Position numbers and translations under genes: made by a program. Under the pieces are notes generated by a model. It had not been told where the DNA came from, did not search any database, and was given only the letters and a program-made list of their open reading frames with translations. Positions 1 through 6,918 of a stretch of 19,849 nt of DNA are shown piece by piece; within the stretch, counting starts at the first letter, position 1; each line of letters begins with the position of its first letter. The stretch is from Ga0077527 sp049433545 (GTDB lineage Bacteria > Pseudomonadota > Gammaproteobacteria > Burkholderiales > SG8-41), in assembly GCA_049433545.1 (NCBI GenBank), contig JBMTEY010000037.1:1-19849 (forward strand), in the 5' to 3' direction.

Positions 1-2
1 AT

Positions 3-386
3 CGGATCATCACCGACTCGGCCGGCACCCACGATTATCATATCGGCGCCGCGCCTGATTCACGGGCCCTGGCTGCCGCCACCAGACGCGGCTATGACCT
101 GAGCAGCTTGCGTGCCCGCCAGGTCGCGCCTGGGGACTTCAGTCGTTTCGATTACGTGCTGGCAATGGACAACGATAACCTGTTCCTGCTGCGCCGCTCA
201 TGTCCGGAGCATTATCAAGAACGGGTGAGGCTGTTCCTGGAATTTGCGCAGGGTGCAGATCAGCGTGAAGTGCCCGACCCGTACTACGGCGGCGAACAGG
301 GTTTCGAAACGGTTCTCGATCTCGCGGAAAATGCCGCAGCGGGACTACTGCGGCATATCCGTGCCAACCATCTCAATTCAGCTTGA
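3..386 (+). CDS. Low-molecular-weight protein tyrosine phosphatase, 3' part only
   Basis: The reading frame is open from the left edge and ends at TGA 384-386, so only the C-terminal ~127 residues are present. Low-molecular-weight tyrosine phosphatases hydrolyse phosphotyrosine through a cysteine in an N-terminal CxxxxxCRS loop, and that loop lies outside the window. What is visible fits the family: a DSAGTHDYHIG stretch near the start, RGYDLSSLRARQV, an FDYVLAMD strand, and the DPYYGG segment whose aspartate is the family's general acid, followed by a C-terminal helix. Bacterial members act in the cytoplasm and are often tied to exopolysaccharide kinases, but nothing here indicates the partner. 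Its last 14 bases overlap the end of the convergent receptor gene. Confidence 0.9.
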   Translation, partial: RIITDSAGTHDYHIGAAPDSRALAAATRRGYDLSSLRARQVAPGDFSRFDYVLAMDNDNLFLLRRSCPEHYQERVRLFLEFAQGADQREVPDPYYGGEQGFETVLDLAENAAAGLLRHIRANHLNSA

Positions 387-1338
387 GGTTCGCTGTCTTG
401 ATGACCTTGACCCAGCCTTCGTATTCGTCGCGCCAGAACTTGGCCAGCGCTTCCGGGGTGCCGGGTGCGGGCTCGGCACCCTGACTGGCCAGTCGGTTCG
501 CCAGTTCGGGTCGCGTGAGCGCCCTGACGGCATCGGCATTGATTTTGGCGATGACGTCCTTGGGTACCGCGGCCGGCGCGAGCAGGGCATACCAGGTTAC
601 GTATTGATAACCCTTGTAGCCTGCTTCAGCGACCGTGGGGATGTCGGGTGCGGCAGGGGAGCGCCTGCCGCTGCCGACTGCGATGCCGCGCAAACGGCCG
701 CTTTTCACGTGCGGCAGCACCGATGGCATGCTGTTGAACATGACCGAGATCTGGCCGGAGATCAGATCGGTCAGGGCGGGCGCCGTACCTTTGTAGGGGA
801 TGTGCGTCAGGTTGACGCCGGCCCTCGATTTCAGCAATTCCATGCCGAGGTGCTGGGGGCTGCCGGGACCGACTGAGCCGTAGTTGATTTCTCCCGGTTT
901 TGCTTTGGCCAGCTTCACCAGTTCCGTAACGTTGCGTGCCGGGAGGGAAGGATGCACCGCAAGTATCTGCGGATTGATCACCGTGAGCGTGATCGGCGCG
1001 AGATCCTTGAACACGTCATATGGCAGCTTGTTGTTCGTGGCCGGCGCCAGTGCCAGCGACCCTGAAGTGCCGAATAGCAGGGAGTAGCCATCCGGCGCGG
1101 AGCGCAGCACGGATTCGACGCCGATGATGCCGTTGGCGCCGGGGCGGTTTTCGACGACCACCTGCTGCTTCCACGCCTCGCTGAGTTTCTGCGCCAGTGC
1201 TCGGCCGACAAAATCCGTCGGGCCGCCGGGCGGGAAATGGATCACCATGCGCACGGCCTTGTTCGGATAGGACTGCGCAGATGACAACATCGGCAAACAC
1301 AATAATGCGGCGACCAGAATCCGTAATGTGGCAGGCAT
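373..1338 (-). CDS. Bug/TctC-family periplasmic solute-binding receptor
   Basis: This encodes a 321-residue protein with a signal peptide (hydrophobic residues ~5-18, likely cleavage near SSAQS, residues 19-23). Family motifs are VRMVIHFPPGGPTDFVGR, VVENRPGANGIIG and SAPDGYSLLFGT, then IPYKGTAPALTDLISGQI. Length and motifs match the tripartite tricarboxylate transporter receptors, which bind small carboxylates in the periplasm and deliver them to TctA/TctB-type membrane proteins. No membrane subunits lie nearby, so this is an orphan receptor, as is common in Burkholderiales. The ATG is preceded by a strong ribosome site (GGAGG, 6 nt spacing). It is transcribed divergently from the acyl-CoA synthetase gene, which suggests a related substrate; that link is inference. 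Confidence 0.93.
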   Translation of the reverse strand: MPATLRILVAALLCLPMLSSAQSYPNKAVRMVIHFPPGGPTDFVGRALAQKLSEAWKQQVVVENRPGANGIIGVESVLRSAPDGYSLLFGTSGSLALAPATNNKLPYDVFKDLAPITLTVINPQILAVHPSLPARNVTELVKLAKAKPGEINYGSVGPGSPQHLGMELLKSRAGVNLTHIPYKGTAPALTDLISGQISVMFNSMPSVLPHVKSGRLRGIAVGSGRRSPAAPDIPTVAEAGYKGYQYVTWYALLAPAAVPKDVIAKINADAVRALTRPELANRLASQGAEPAPGTPEALAKFWRDEYEGWVKVIKTANLKLN

Positions 1339-1369
1339 TTTTTCCTCCGGTTATTTGTTGTGTGCAAAC

Positions 1370-1397
1370 TTTATCAGATGCGTTGACCCGATGTCGG
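1370..1397 (-). promoter_or_regulatory. Candidate promoter for the Bug receptor gene
   Basis: On the minus strand a CCGACA -35-like hexamer (1392-1397) and a GATAAA -10-like hexamer (1370-1375) are 16 bp apart. Each matches the sigma-70 consensus at four of six positions. The -35 falls inside the first dyad of the divergent region. It is a by-eye match only. Confidence 0.3.
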
Positions 1398-1411
1398 GCT
1401 GACGTTATCGT
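1383..1411 (+). promoter_or_regulatory. Candidate promoter for the catabolic cluster
   Basis: TTGACC (1383-1388; five of six matches to the -35 consensus) and TATCGT (1406-1411; four of six to the -10 consensus) are separated by 17 bp. A start near 1418 would leave a leader of about 44 nt before the ATG at 1462. The -35 overlaps the first dyad, and the second dyad begins just after the -10, as a repressor site would. The assignment is inference from consensus matching. Confidence 0.45.
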
Positions 1412-1443
1412 GCGGACGGCATGTGCCGTCAACCTGTGGTTGA
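1387..1443. promoter_or_regulatory. Three tandem dyads, candidate operators
   Basis: Three perfect inverted repeats lie in a row in the divergent spacer. They are CCCGA-TG-TCGGG (1387-1398), GACGGCA-TG-TGCCGTC (1415-1430) and TCAACC-TGT-GGTTGA (1429-1443). The first two share a central TG and their centres are 30 bp apart, close to three helical turns. The arm sequences differ, so they may bind different regulators, or some may be RNA hairpins in the leader of the synthetase gene. No regulator gene is adjacent. Confidence 0.5.
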
Positions 1444-1461
1444 AACACTCGAGTCCAGAAA

Positions 1462-3552
1462 ATGAACGAAGCCATACAGGCATTGCTGCACCCGAAATCC
1501 ATTGCAGTCATCGGAGCTTCGGCTGATTTCAACAAAATCAACGGCCGAACACTGAAAGCACTGGTTGACAAGAAATTCGCCGGTGCGATGTATCCGGTAA
1601 ATCCGAAATACGACAATTTGCTCGATCTGCCGTGCTATCCGACCATTGAGGCGATACCCGGACCTGTCGATCTCGCCGTAGTGGCCGTGCCGGCCAAGCA
1701 GGTGCCGGAGACATTGCGTGAACTTGGGCGCAAGGGCACCAAGGCCGCGGTGGTTTTCAGCTCCGGATTCAGCGAAGTCGGCGGTGAGGGGGTCGCACTC
1801 GAGGCGGAGTTGCGCAAGGCGATCAAGGACAGCGGCGTGCGCATCCTCGGGCCGAACTGTCTCGGGCTGGTCAATGTCGCGGAAAACGTGATGGCCACTT
1901 TCAGCCAGTTTTCGCTGGGACCGACGCCCAACGGTCCGGCGGCATTCGTCACACAGTCAGGCGCACTGGGCACGGCTACGGCGGGCACCGCGCGCAAGCG
2001 TGGACTTAACTTCGGCTACTTCGTGAATACCGGCAATGAAGTCGATATCCAGTTTGTCGATGTCATGGGTGCAATCGTCGCCGAGGACAACATCACTGTC
2101 GGCGCGGGTTACATCGAAGGCTTGAAAAACGGCACGGCACTGCTGCGAGTCGCCGAAGAGGCGTTGCGGCGGGCCAAACCACTGGTGATTACCAAGGTCG
2201 GTCGTTTCAACGCAGGCGCCCGCGCCATTGCATCCCATACCGGTTCGCTGGCCGGCGAAGATGCCGTGTTCGACGGCGTGATCAAGCCCTATGGCGTGAT
2301 CCGCGCGCGTAGTGACGAGCAAATACTTGATTTTGTTGATATTTTTACCCAATGCTCGCTGCCGACCGGTAAGGGCATCGGATTCCTGACGCGTTCCGGT
2401 GGCGCCGGTGCGCTGATGGCGGATCGCGCCGAAGAACTGGGGCTGACAGTCGCCAAACTAACCGCCGAGACCACTGCATCTCTGCGCTCAACCATCCCTG
2501 CCTTCGGCTCGCCGAACAATCCGGTCGATATCACGGCCCAGGGCGTGGTGAATCCCTCGTTGATGCGCGACAGCCTGAAAATCCTGCTGTCAGACCCGGG
2601 GGTTGATATCGCGATCGTCTGGCTGTCGTTTACCGACAAGTTCGCCGAAATCACCGTGCAAGGCTTCATCGAAGCCAAGGCCCAGACATCCAAGCCCTTC
2701 ATCGTATGCTGGATGGGCATGCCGGATGTGGCCGTGCCCTTGATGCGCGCTGCCGGCATTCCCTATCTGCGCAGCGCCGAACCGGCAGTCGATGCGGCAG
2801 CCGCGATCATCCGCTATGCCGAAGTCCGGAGAAACTGGATGGCCGACGAGTCAGCACGCAAGGCGACCGTGCTGCCGAAACTGGCCCTGCCAGCACAAAC
2901 CGGTGCGGTATCCAGCATGGAAGGGCAGGCCCTGCTCGCGCAATGCGGGGTTGCGACTGCAAAGGCTGCACTTGCTACGTCCGCCGATGAAGCGGTGAGG
3001 GCGGCGGAAACCCTTGGTTATCCCGTAGCCCTGAAAATCGAATCATCGGACATCCTGCACAAGACCGAAGCCAAAGGGGTTGCATTGAACCTGGCTGATG
3101 CGCCTGCCGTGCGAAGCGCACATGCCACTTTGCTGGCCAATGCCAAGGCATATGACCCGAAAGCGCGCATCACCGGGGTGCTGGTGCAGGCGATGGCGCA
3201 GGGCGATATCGAACTGGTGATCGGCCTCAAGCGCGATCCTGCGTTTGGACCGGTGGTGATGGTGGGGCTGGGCGGGGTTCTGATCGAGGTGTTCAGGGAC
3301 GTGGTGTTCCGCGTGGCGCCGGTGACCGAAGCCGAGGCTTTGCGCATGCTTGATGAGCTTAAAAGCCGCATCGTCCTCGACGGCGTGCGCGGCAAACCGC
3401 CGGTAGACAGGAAAGCGGTAGCGAAGATGATCAGCGCGGTGTCTCTCTTCGGCGCCGCCGCCGGGCCGCGTCTCGCCGAACTTGACCTCAACCCGGTACT
3501 GGCCGGAGCGCACGGCGTCACCGCCGTCGACTGGCTGATGATGCTGGAATAA
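1462..3552 (+). CDS. ADP-forming acyl-CoA (acetyl-CoA) synthetase, fused alpha-beta
   Basis: This 696-residue enzyme of the NDP-forming acyl-CoA synthetase family makes an acyl-CoA from acid, CoA and ATP with release of ADP and phosphate. In order it has a CoA-binding Rossmann domain (residues ~8-135, SIAVIGAS), two succinyl-CoA-ligase-like domains (~155-450) and a C-terminal ATP-grasp domain (~475-696). The two histidines known to carry phosphate in this family are present: H259 in ASHTGSLAG and H533 in LHKTEAKGV. Full length and intact, it is the fused single-chain form. The ATG at 1462 starts right before the first domain, but its ribosome site is weak. As first gene of the cluster it probably activates the substrate; the substrate itself cannot be read from sequence. 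Confidence 0.92.
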   Translation: MNEAIQALLHPKSIAVIGASADFNKINGRTLKALVDKKFAGAMYPVNPKYDNLLDLPCYPTIEAIPGPVDLAVVAVPAKQVPETLRELGRKGTKAAVVFSSGFSEVGGEGVALEAELRKAIKDSGVRILGPNCLGLVNVAENVMATFSQFSLGPTPNGPAAFVTQSGALGTATAGTARKRGLNFGYFVNTGNEVDIQFVDVMGAIVAEDNITVGAGYIEGLKNGTALLRVAEEALRRAKPLVITKVGRFNAGARAIASHTGSLAGEDAVFDGVIKPYGVIRARSDEQILDFVDIFTQCSLPTGKGIGFLTRSGGAGALMADRAEELGLTVAKLTAETTASLRSTIPAFGSPNNPVDITAQGVVNPSLMRDSLKILLSDPGVDIAIVWLSFTDKFAEITVQGFIEAKAQTSKPFIVCWMGMPDVAVPLMRAAGIPYLRSAEPAVDAAAAIIRYAEVRRNWMADESARKATVLPKLALPAQTGAVSSMEGQALLAQCGVATAKAALATSADEAVRAAETLGYPVALKIESSDILHKTEAKGVALNLADAPAVRSAHATLLANAKAYDPKARITGVLVQAMAQGDIELVIGLKRDPAFGPVVMVGLGGVLIEVFRDVVFRVAPVTEAEALRMLDELKSRIVLDGVRGKPPVDRKAVAKMISAVSLFGAAAGPRLAELDLNPVLAGAHGVTAVDWLMMLE

Positions 3553-3567
3553 ACAGGAAACATGGCC

Positions 3568-4755
3568 ATGGATTTCACGCTGCCCGAAGAAGTGCGCATG
3601 CTGCGCGATACCGTCGCACGCTTTGCACGCGAAGAACTGCTGCCCCTGGAACGGGACGTCATCAAGCGTGAGGCCGAGCGCGGCCTGACCGATGCACCCC
3701 TGATCGATCCTGATGCCGAGAAGGAACTCAACCGCAAGGCCAAAGCCATCGGCCTCTACGGCATCGACGTACCGGAGGAATATGGCGGTCAGAACCTCGG
3801 CATGCTGGCGAAAGCCGTTGTCATCGAGGAGCTCAAGACCAGCATCGTGCCGTTCGTGCTGCCGCCCGACAGCCCCAACCTGTGGATGCTGCGCCAGACC
3901 TGCAAGGGCGATCAGATCCAGAAATACCTGCTGCCGTATGCCAGCGGAGAAAAGAAAAGCGCGATTGCGATCTCCGAGCCGGGCGCCGGTTCCGATCCGG
4001 CGGGAATGAAAACCCGCGCCGAATACAAAAACGGAAAATGGATTCTCAACGGCCAGAAAATCTGGATCAGCCATGCCCGCCACGCCGATTTTCTGATCGC
4101 GATGGCAGTGACCGATCCGGCCAAGGGCTCGCGCGGTGGCATGACCGCGTTCCTGGTGGACAAGGGCACCAAGGGGCTGTCGATCCCATCGGTATTCAAC
4201 ACCATGGGCGAGCATTCACCCTACGCGGTGTATTTCGACAACGTCGAACTGTCGGAAGATCAGGTGCTGGGGGAGGTCGGCAACGGCTTCGGTCCGATGC
4301 AGAACCGGCTCGGCGTGAGGCGCATGGAAATAGCCTGTCGCGCGCTGGGATACGCGCGGCGATGCATGGACTACATGCTGAAGCAGGCCAACGAACGCAA
4401 GACCTTCGGTGCGCTGCTCGCCGACCGCCAGCAGGTGCAGTGGTGGCTGGCCGACAGCTGGCAGGAAATGGAAATGGTGCGCTGGATCACCTGGCGGCTG
4501 GCGTGGAAGATGGATCAGGGCGATACCAACTGGCGGCGTGAGGCCGCCATGGTCAAGCTGCAGGGCAGCGAAATGATCGGCCGTGTCGCCGACCGCGCAG
4601 TGCAGCTTTTGGGTGGCATGGGCGTCGCCAAGGAGCTGCCGATCGAATACATCTACCGCGCCTGCCGCGTGCTGCGCATCTTTGAAGGACCCAGCGAGGT
4701 GCATCGCTGGTTTATCTCCCGGGACCTGCTGCGCAACGGAATGCCTGCTGATTGA
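3568..4755 (+). CDS. Acyl-CoA dehydrogenase
   Basis: This FAD enzyme introduces the alpha-beta double bond into an acyl-CoA and passes electrons to electron-transfer flavoprotein. It has an N-terminal helical domain, the FAD/substrate motif AISEPGAGSDPAG (about residues 136-148 counted from ATG 3562), the middle beta domain with NGQKIWIS, and a C-terminal helical domain with ERKTFG and QLLGGMG. The likely catalytic base is the glutamate in RIFEGPSEVHR (E375 from ATG 3562, E373 from the start used here). Two in-frame ATGs exist, at 3562 and 3568. The AGGA at 3555-3558 is 3 nt from the first and 9 nt from the second, so 3568 is preferred (395 residues). It follows the synthetase gene closely and is probably co-transcribed. 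Confidence 0.92.
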   Translation: MDFTLPEEVRMLRDTVARFAREELLPLERDVIKREAERGLTDAPLIDPDAEKELNRKAKAIGLYGIDVPEEYGGQNLGMLAKAVVIEELKTSIVPFVLPPDSPNLWMLRQTCKGDQIQKYLLPYASGEKKSAIAISEPGAGSDPAGMKTRAEYKNGKWILNGQKIWISHARHADFLIAMAVTDPAKGSRGGMTAFLVDKGTKGLSIPSVFNTMGEHSPYAVYFDNVELSEDQVLGEVGNGFGPMQNRLGVRRMEIACRALGYARRCMDYMLKQANERKTFGALLADRQQVQWWLADSWQEMEMVRWITWRLAWKMDQGDTNWRREAAMVKLQGSEMIGRVADRAVQLLGGMGVAKELPIEYIYRACRVLRIFEGPSEVHRWFISRDLLRNGMPAD

Positions 4756-5996
4756 AGAATCCCGTCCGCGAATCGACATTCGCGCCGTTCAGCGTCCGTA
4801 GCTTCCGCTTCCAGTGGCCCGCGGATCTGGCCACTTCGTGGGCGTTCGAGATGGAGTTGCTGATACTCGGCTGGTACGTGCTGACCAGCACCGGTTCGGT
4901 ATTTCTGCTCACCGTGTTCGGTGCATTGCTCTACGTCGGTACTCTGCTGTCACCCCTGTTCGGCGTTGCCGGCTACCGCCTCGGCAACAAGACGGTGTAC
5001 TGCGCCATGCGCGCCACTTATGCGGTTCTGGCCATAACCCTGGCCGGGCTGGCCTTGAGCGGGATGTTGCAGCCGCGGCATGTCTTCATCATTTCGGCAT
5101 TGATGGGCCTGGTTCGCCCCTCAGATCTGGCTCTGCGTCATGCGCTAATCGGCGACGCCCTGCCGGCAGGGCAGCTGGTCGGTGCTGCCAGCATATCGCG
5201 CACGACACAGGACACTGCGCGCATTGCAGGAGCGCTCAGCGGTGCCGGCCTTGTTGCATGGCTGGGAATGGGCTCGGCCTATGTCATCGTCAGTGCGCTG
5301 TACGTCACCAGCCTGATCCTGAGCTTGAACGTTGCCGCAACCGGCCGGTATCCGGGACAAGGAAAGCCGGTCTCGATACTGACCGACCTGCGCGACGGCT
5401 GGACCTATGCCTGGTCAACACCACCGCTGCTGGCAGCGCTGTTGTTTGCGTTGCTCGTCAACTTCACGGCATTTCCACTGGTCAACACGCTGCTGCCCTA
5501 TGTCGCCAAGGAAGTTTACGGAACCAGTCAGACGGGACTGGGCTATCTGAGTGCAGGGTATGCCGCCGGTGCGCTGCTCGGATCCCTGGTGCTGAGCAGG
5601 ATCGGCTACCGGATCCGCCCCGGGCGCGTCATGGTCATGGGCTGTGTGGTCTGGCATGCCGTGAACATCCTGTTTGCGCAAATAGATGAACTCAGTGGCG
5701 GTATCGTCATGCTTTTTGCCGGTGGAGTGGTGCAGAGTTTCGGCATGGTATCGCTCGCGGCACTGTTGCTGCGTGTTACCAGCGAACGTTTCCGCAGCCG
5801 GGTCATGGGCTTGCGGATGCTGGTGATCTATACCTTGCCGCTGGGATTGCTGGTCGCGGGGCCTTTGATCGAGCGTTTCGGGTTCCATTACGTTGCGACA
5901 GCCTACTCCCTTGCGGGCCTGGTTCTGAGTGTGCTGATCGCCATGCGCTGGCGCGAACACGTCTGGAATGCGGACGCACCCGCAAACGGCCGCTAG
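4752..5996 (+). CDS. Major facilitator superfamily transporter
   Basis: This is a 414-residue integral membrane protein with about twelve hydrophobic segments (roughly residues 28-48, 50-74, 82-103, 108-125, 155-170, 172-195, 223-250, 262-284, 291-309, 316-340, 352-372, 378-398). A charged loop around 200-215 separates the two halves. It resembles the MFS_3/EntS-like branch, many of whose members are exporters, so it may move the cluster's substrate or a by-product in either direction. The start taken is a TTG at 4752-4754 that overlaps the TGA of the dehydrogenase gene; the next in-frame ATG (4851) would cut into the first membrane segment. No clear ribosome site is seen, so translation is probably coupled to the upstream gene. 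Confidence 0.85.
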   Translation: MKNPVRESTFAPFSVRSFRFQWPADLATSWAFEMELLILGWYVLTSTGSVFLLTVFGALLYVGTLLSPLFGVAGYRLGNKTVYCAMRATYAVLAITLAGLALSGMLQPRHVFIISALMGLVRPSDLALRHALIGDALPAGQLVGAASISRTTQDTARIAGALSGAGLVAWLGMGSAYVIVSALYVTSLILSLNVAATGRYPGQGKPVSILTDLRDGWTYAWSTPPLLAALLFALLVNFTAFPLVNTLLPYVAKEVYGTSQTGLGYLSAGYAAGALLGSLVLSRIGYRIRPGRVMVMGCVVWHAVNILFAQIDELSGGIVMLFAGGVVQSFGMVSLAALLLRVTSERFRSRVMGLRMLVIYTLPLGLLVAGPLIERFGFHYVATAYSLAGLVLSVLIAMRWREHVWNADAPANGR

Positions 5997-6033
5997 GCAG
6001 GGATACGGTATGCGTGAGGATCAGCTAATCGGC

Positions 6034-6066
6034 TAAAATACGGACTTCGATTGACTGGCAGAAGAG
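6034..6066 (+). promoter_or_regulatory. Possible -10 element and ribosome site before the crotonase gene
   Basis: The 76-bp gap after the transporter gene contains TAAAAT (6034-6039), a five-of-six match to the -10 consensus, with no convincing -35 upstream. An AGAGG ribosome site at 6062-6066 sits 6 nt before the ATG at 6073. This may be an internal promoter, but read-through from the upstream genes is equally likely. Confidence 0.25.
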
Positions 6067-6072
6067 GCGACC

Positions 6073-6888
6073 ATGAATCATCCGGGAACGGCACAACAAA
6101 CCATGACCGATCGATTGCTGTCGGAGAAAAAAGACGGCATCGGCTGGATCACTTTCAACAATCCCGCCCGACACAATGCGGTCTCGTTCGAAATGTGGCA
6201 GGCGCTGCCCGTCGTGCTTGCCGACTTTGCCGCCGATCCCGACGTCAGGGTTATCGTGCTGAAGGGAGCGGGGGAAAAGGCGTTTGTGGCCGGCGCCGAC
6301 ATTTCGCAATTCAAGGAAAAGCGCAGCAGCGAGGACGCGGTGCAGGCTTACAACGCCGCGGCCGACAACGCCAGCAAGTCGCTGCAGGAATGCCCGAAGC
6401 CCACCATTGCGATGGTTCGCGGCTATTGCATCGGCGGGGGCACGGCGATTGCCGTGAATTGCGACATGCGGATCGCTTCGGAAGATGCCAAATTCGGCGT
6501 GCCTGCCGGCAAGCTCGGCCTGGGCTACAGATTTGTCGGCATCAAGCGCCTGACTGACGTGGTCGGCCCGCAGTTCACTGCGGAGATTTTTTTCACTGCG
6601 CGTCAATTCACGGCACAGGAAGCGCTGCAGATGAACCTGGTGAACCGCGTTGTGCCCGTTGCGGAACTGGAAAAATACACCATTGATTATGCAACCATGA
6701 TCGCCAACAACGCACCGTTGACACTGGCCTCGGTCAAAGCCTCCCTCATCGAATGCCTCAAGGATCCGGCGAAGCGCGATCTGGACAAGCTGCAGAAGAT
6801 GGTGGATATCTGCTACAAGAGCGAGGACTACAAGGAAGGCCAGACCGCCTTCATGGAAAAACGCAAGCCGGTGTTCAAGGGCCGGTAA
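6073..6888 (+). CDS. Enoyl-CoA hydratase/isomerase (crotonase) family protein lacking both catalytic glutamates
   Basis: This is a 271-residue crotonase-fold protein. The CoA and oxyanion-hole motifs are present: FVAGADISQF (residues 71-80) and GYCIGGG (117-123). In classical enoyl-CoA hydratase two glutamates (rat E144 and E164) add water across the double bond. Here the aligned positions are A125 in GGGTAIAV and A145 in FGVPAGKLG, with the same 20-residue spacing. It should still bind an acyl-CoA, but ordinary hydration by the glutamate pair looks impossible. It may instead catalyse isomerisation, a C-C cleavage or another crotonase reaction, or belong to the poorly characterised IPAARLG-type subfamily. 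The context is a beta-oxidation cluster, 30 bp before the dehydrogenase gene. An alternative in-frame ATG lies at 6103. Confidence 0.88.
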   Translation: MNHPGTAQQTMTDRLLSEKKDGIGWITFNNPARHNAVSFEMWQALPVVLADFAADPDVRVIVLKGAGEKAFVAGADISQFKEKRSSEDAVQAYNAAADNASKSLQECPKPTIAMVRGYCIGGGTAIAVNCDMRIASEDAKFGVPAGKLGLGYRFVGIKRLTDVVGPQFTAEIFFTARQFTAQEALQMNLVNRVVPVAELEKYTIDYATMIANNAPLTLASVKASLIECLKDPAKRDLDKLQKMVDICYKSEDYKEGQTAFMEKRKPVFKGR

Positions 6889-6918
6889 TCATCAACTTCT
6901 ATTCAGGCAAATCCAAAA

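Noticed and set aside
3043..4755. Long open frames on the minus strand (for example 3043-4215) opposite the synthetase and dehydrogenase genes
   Set aside because: They are rich in His, Arg and Gln, match no family, and lie opposite genes with complete catalytic motifs. High GC content makes such antisense frames common.
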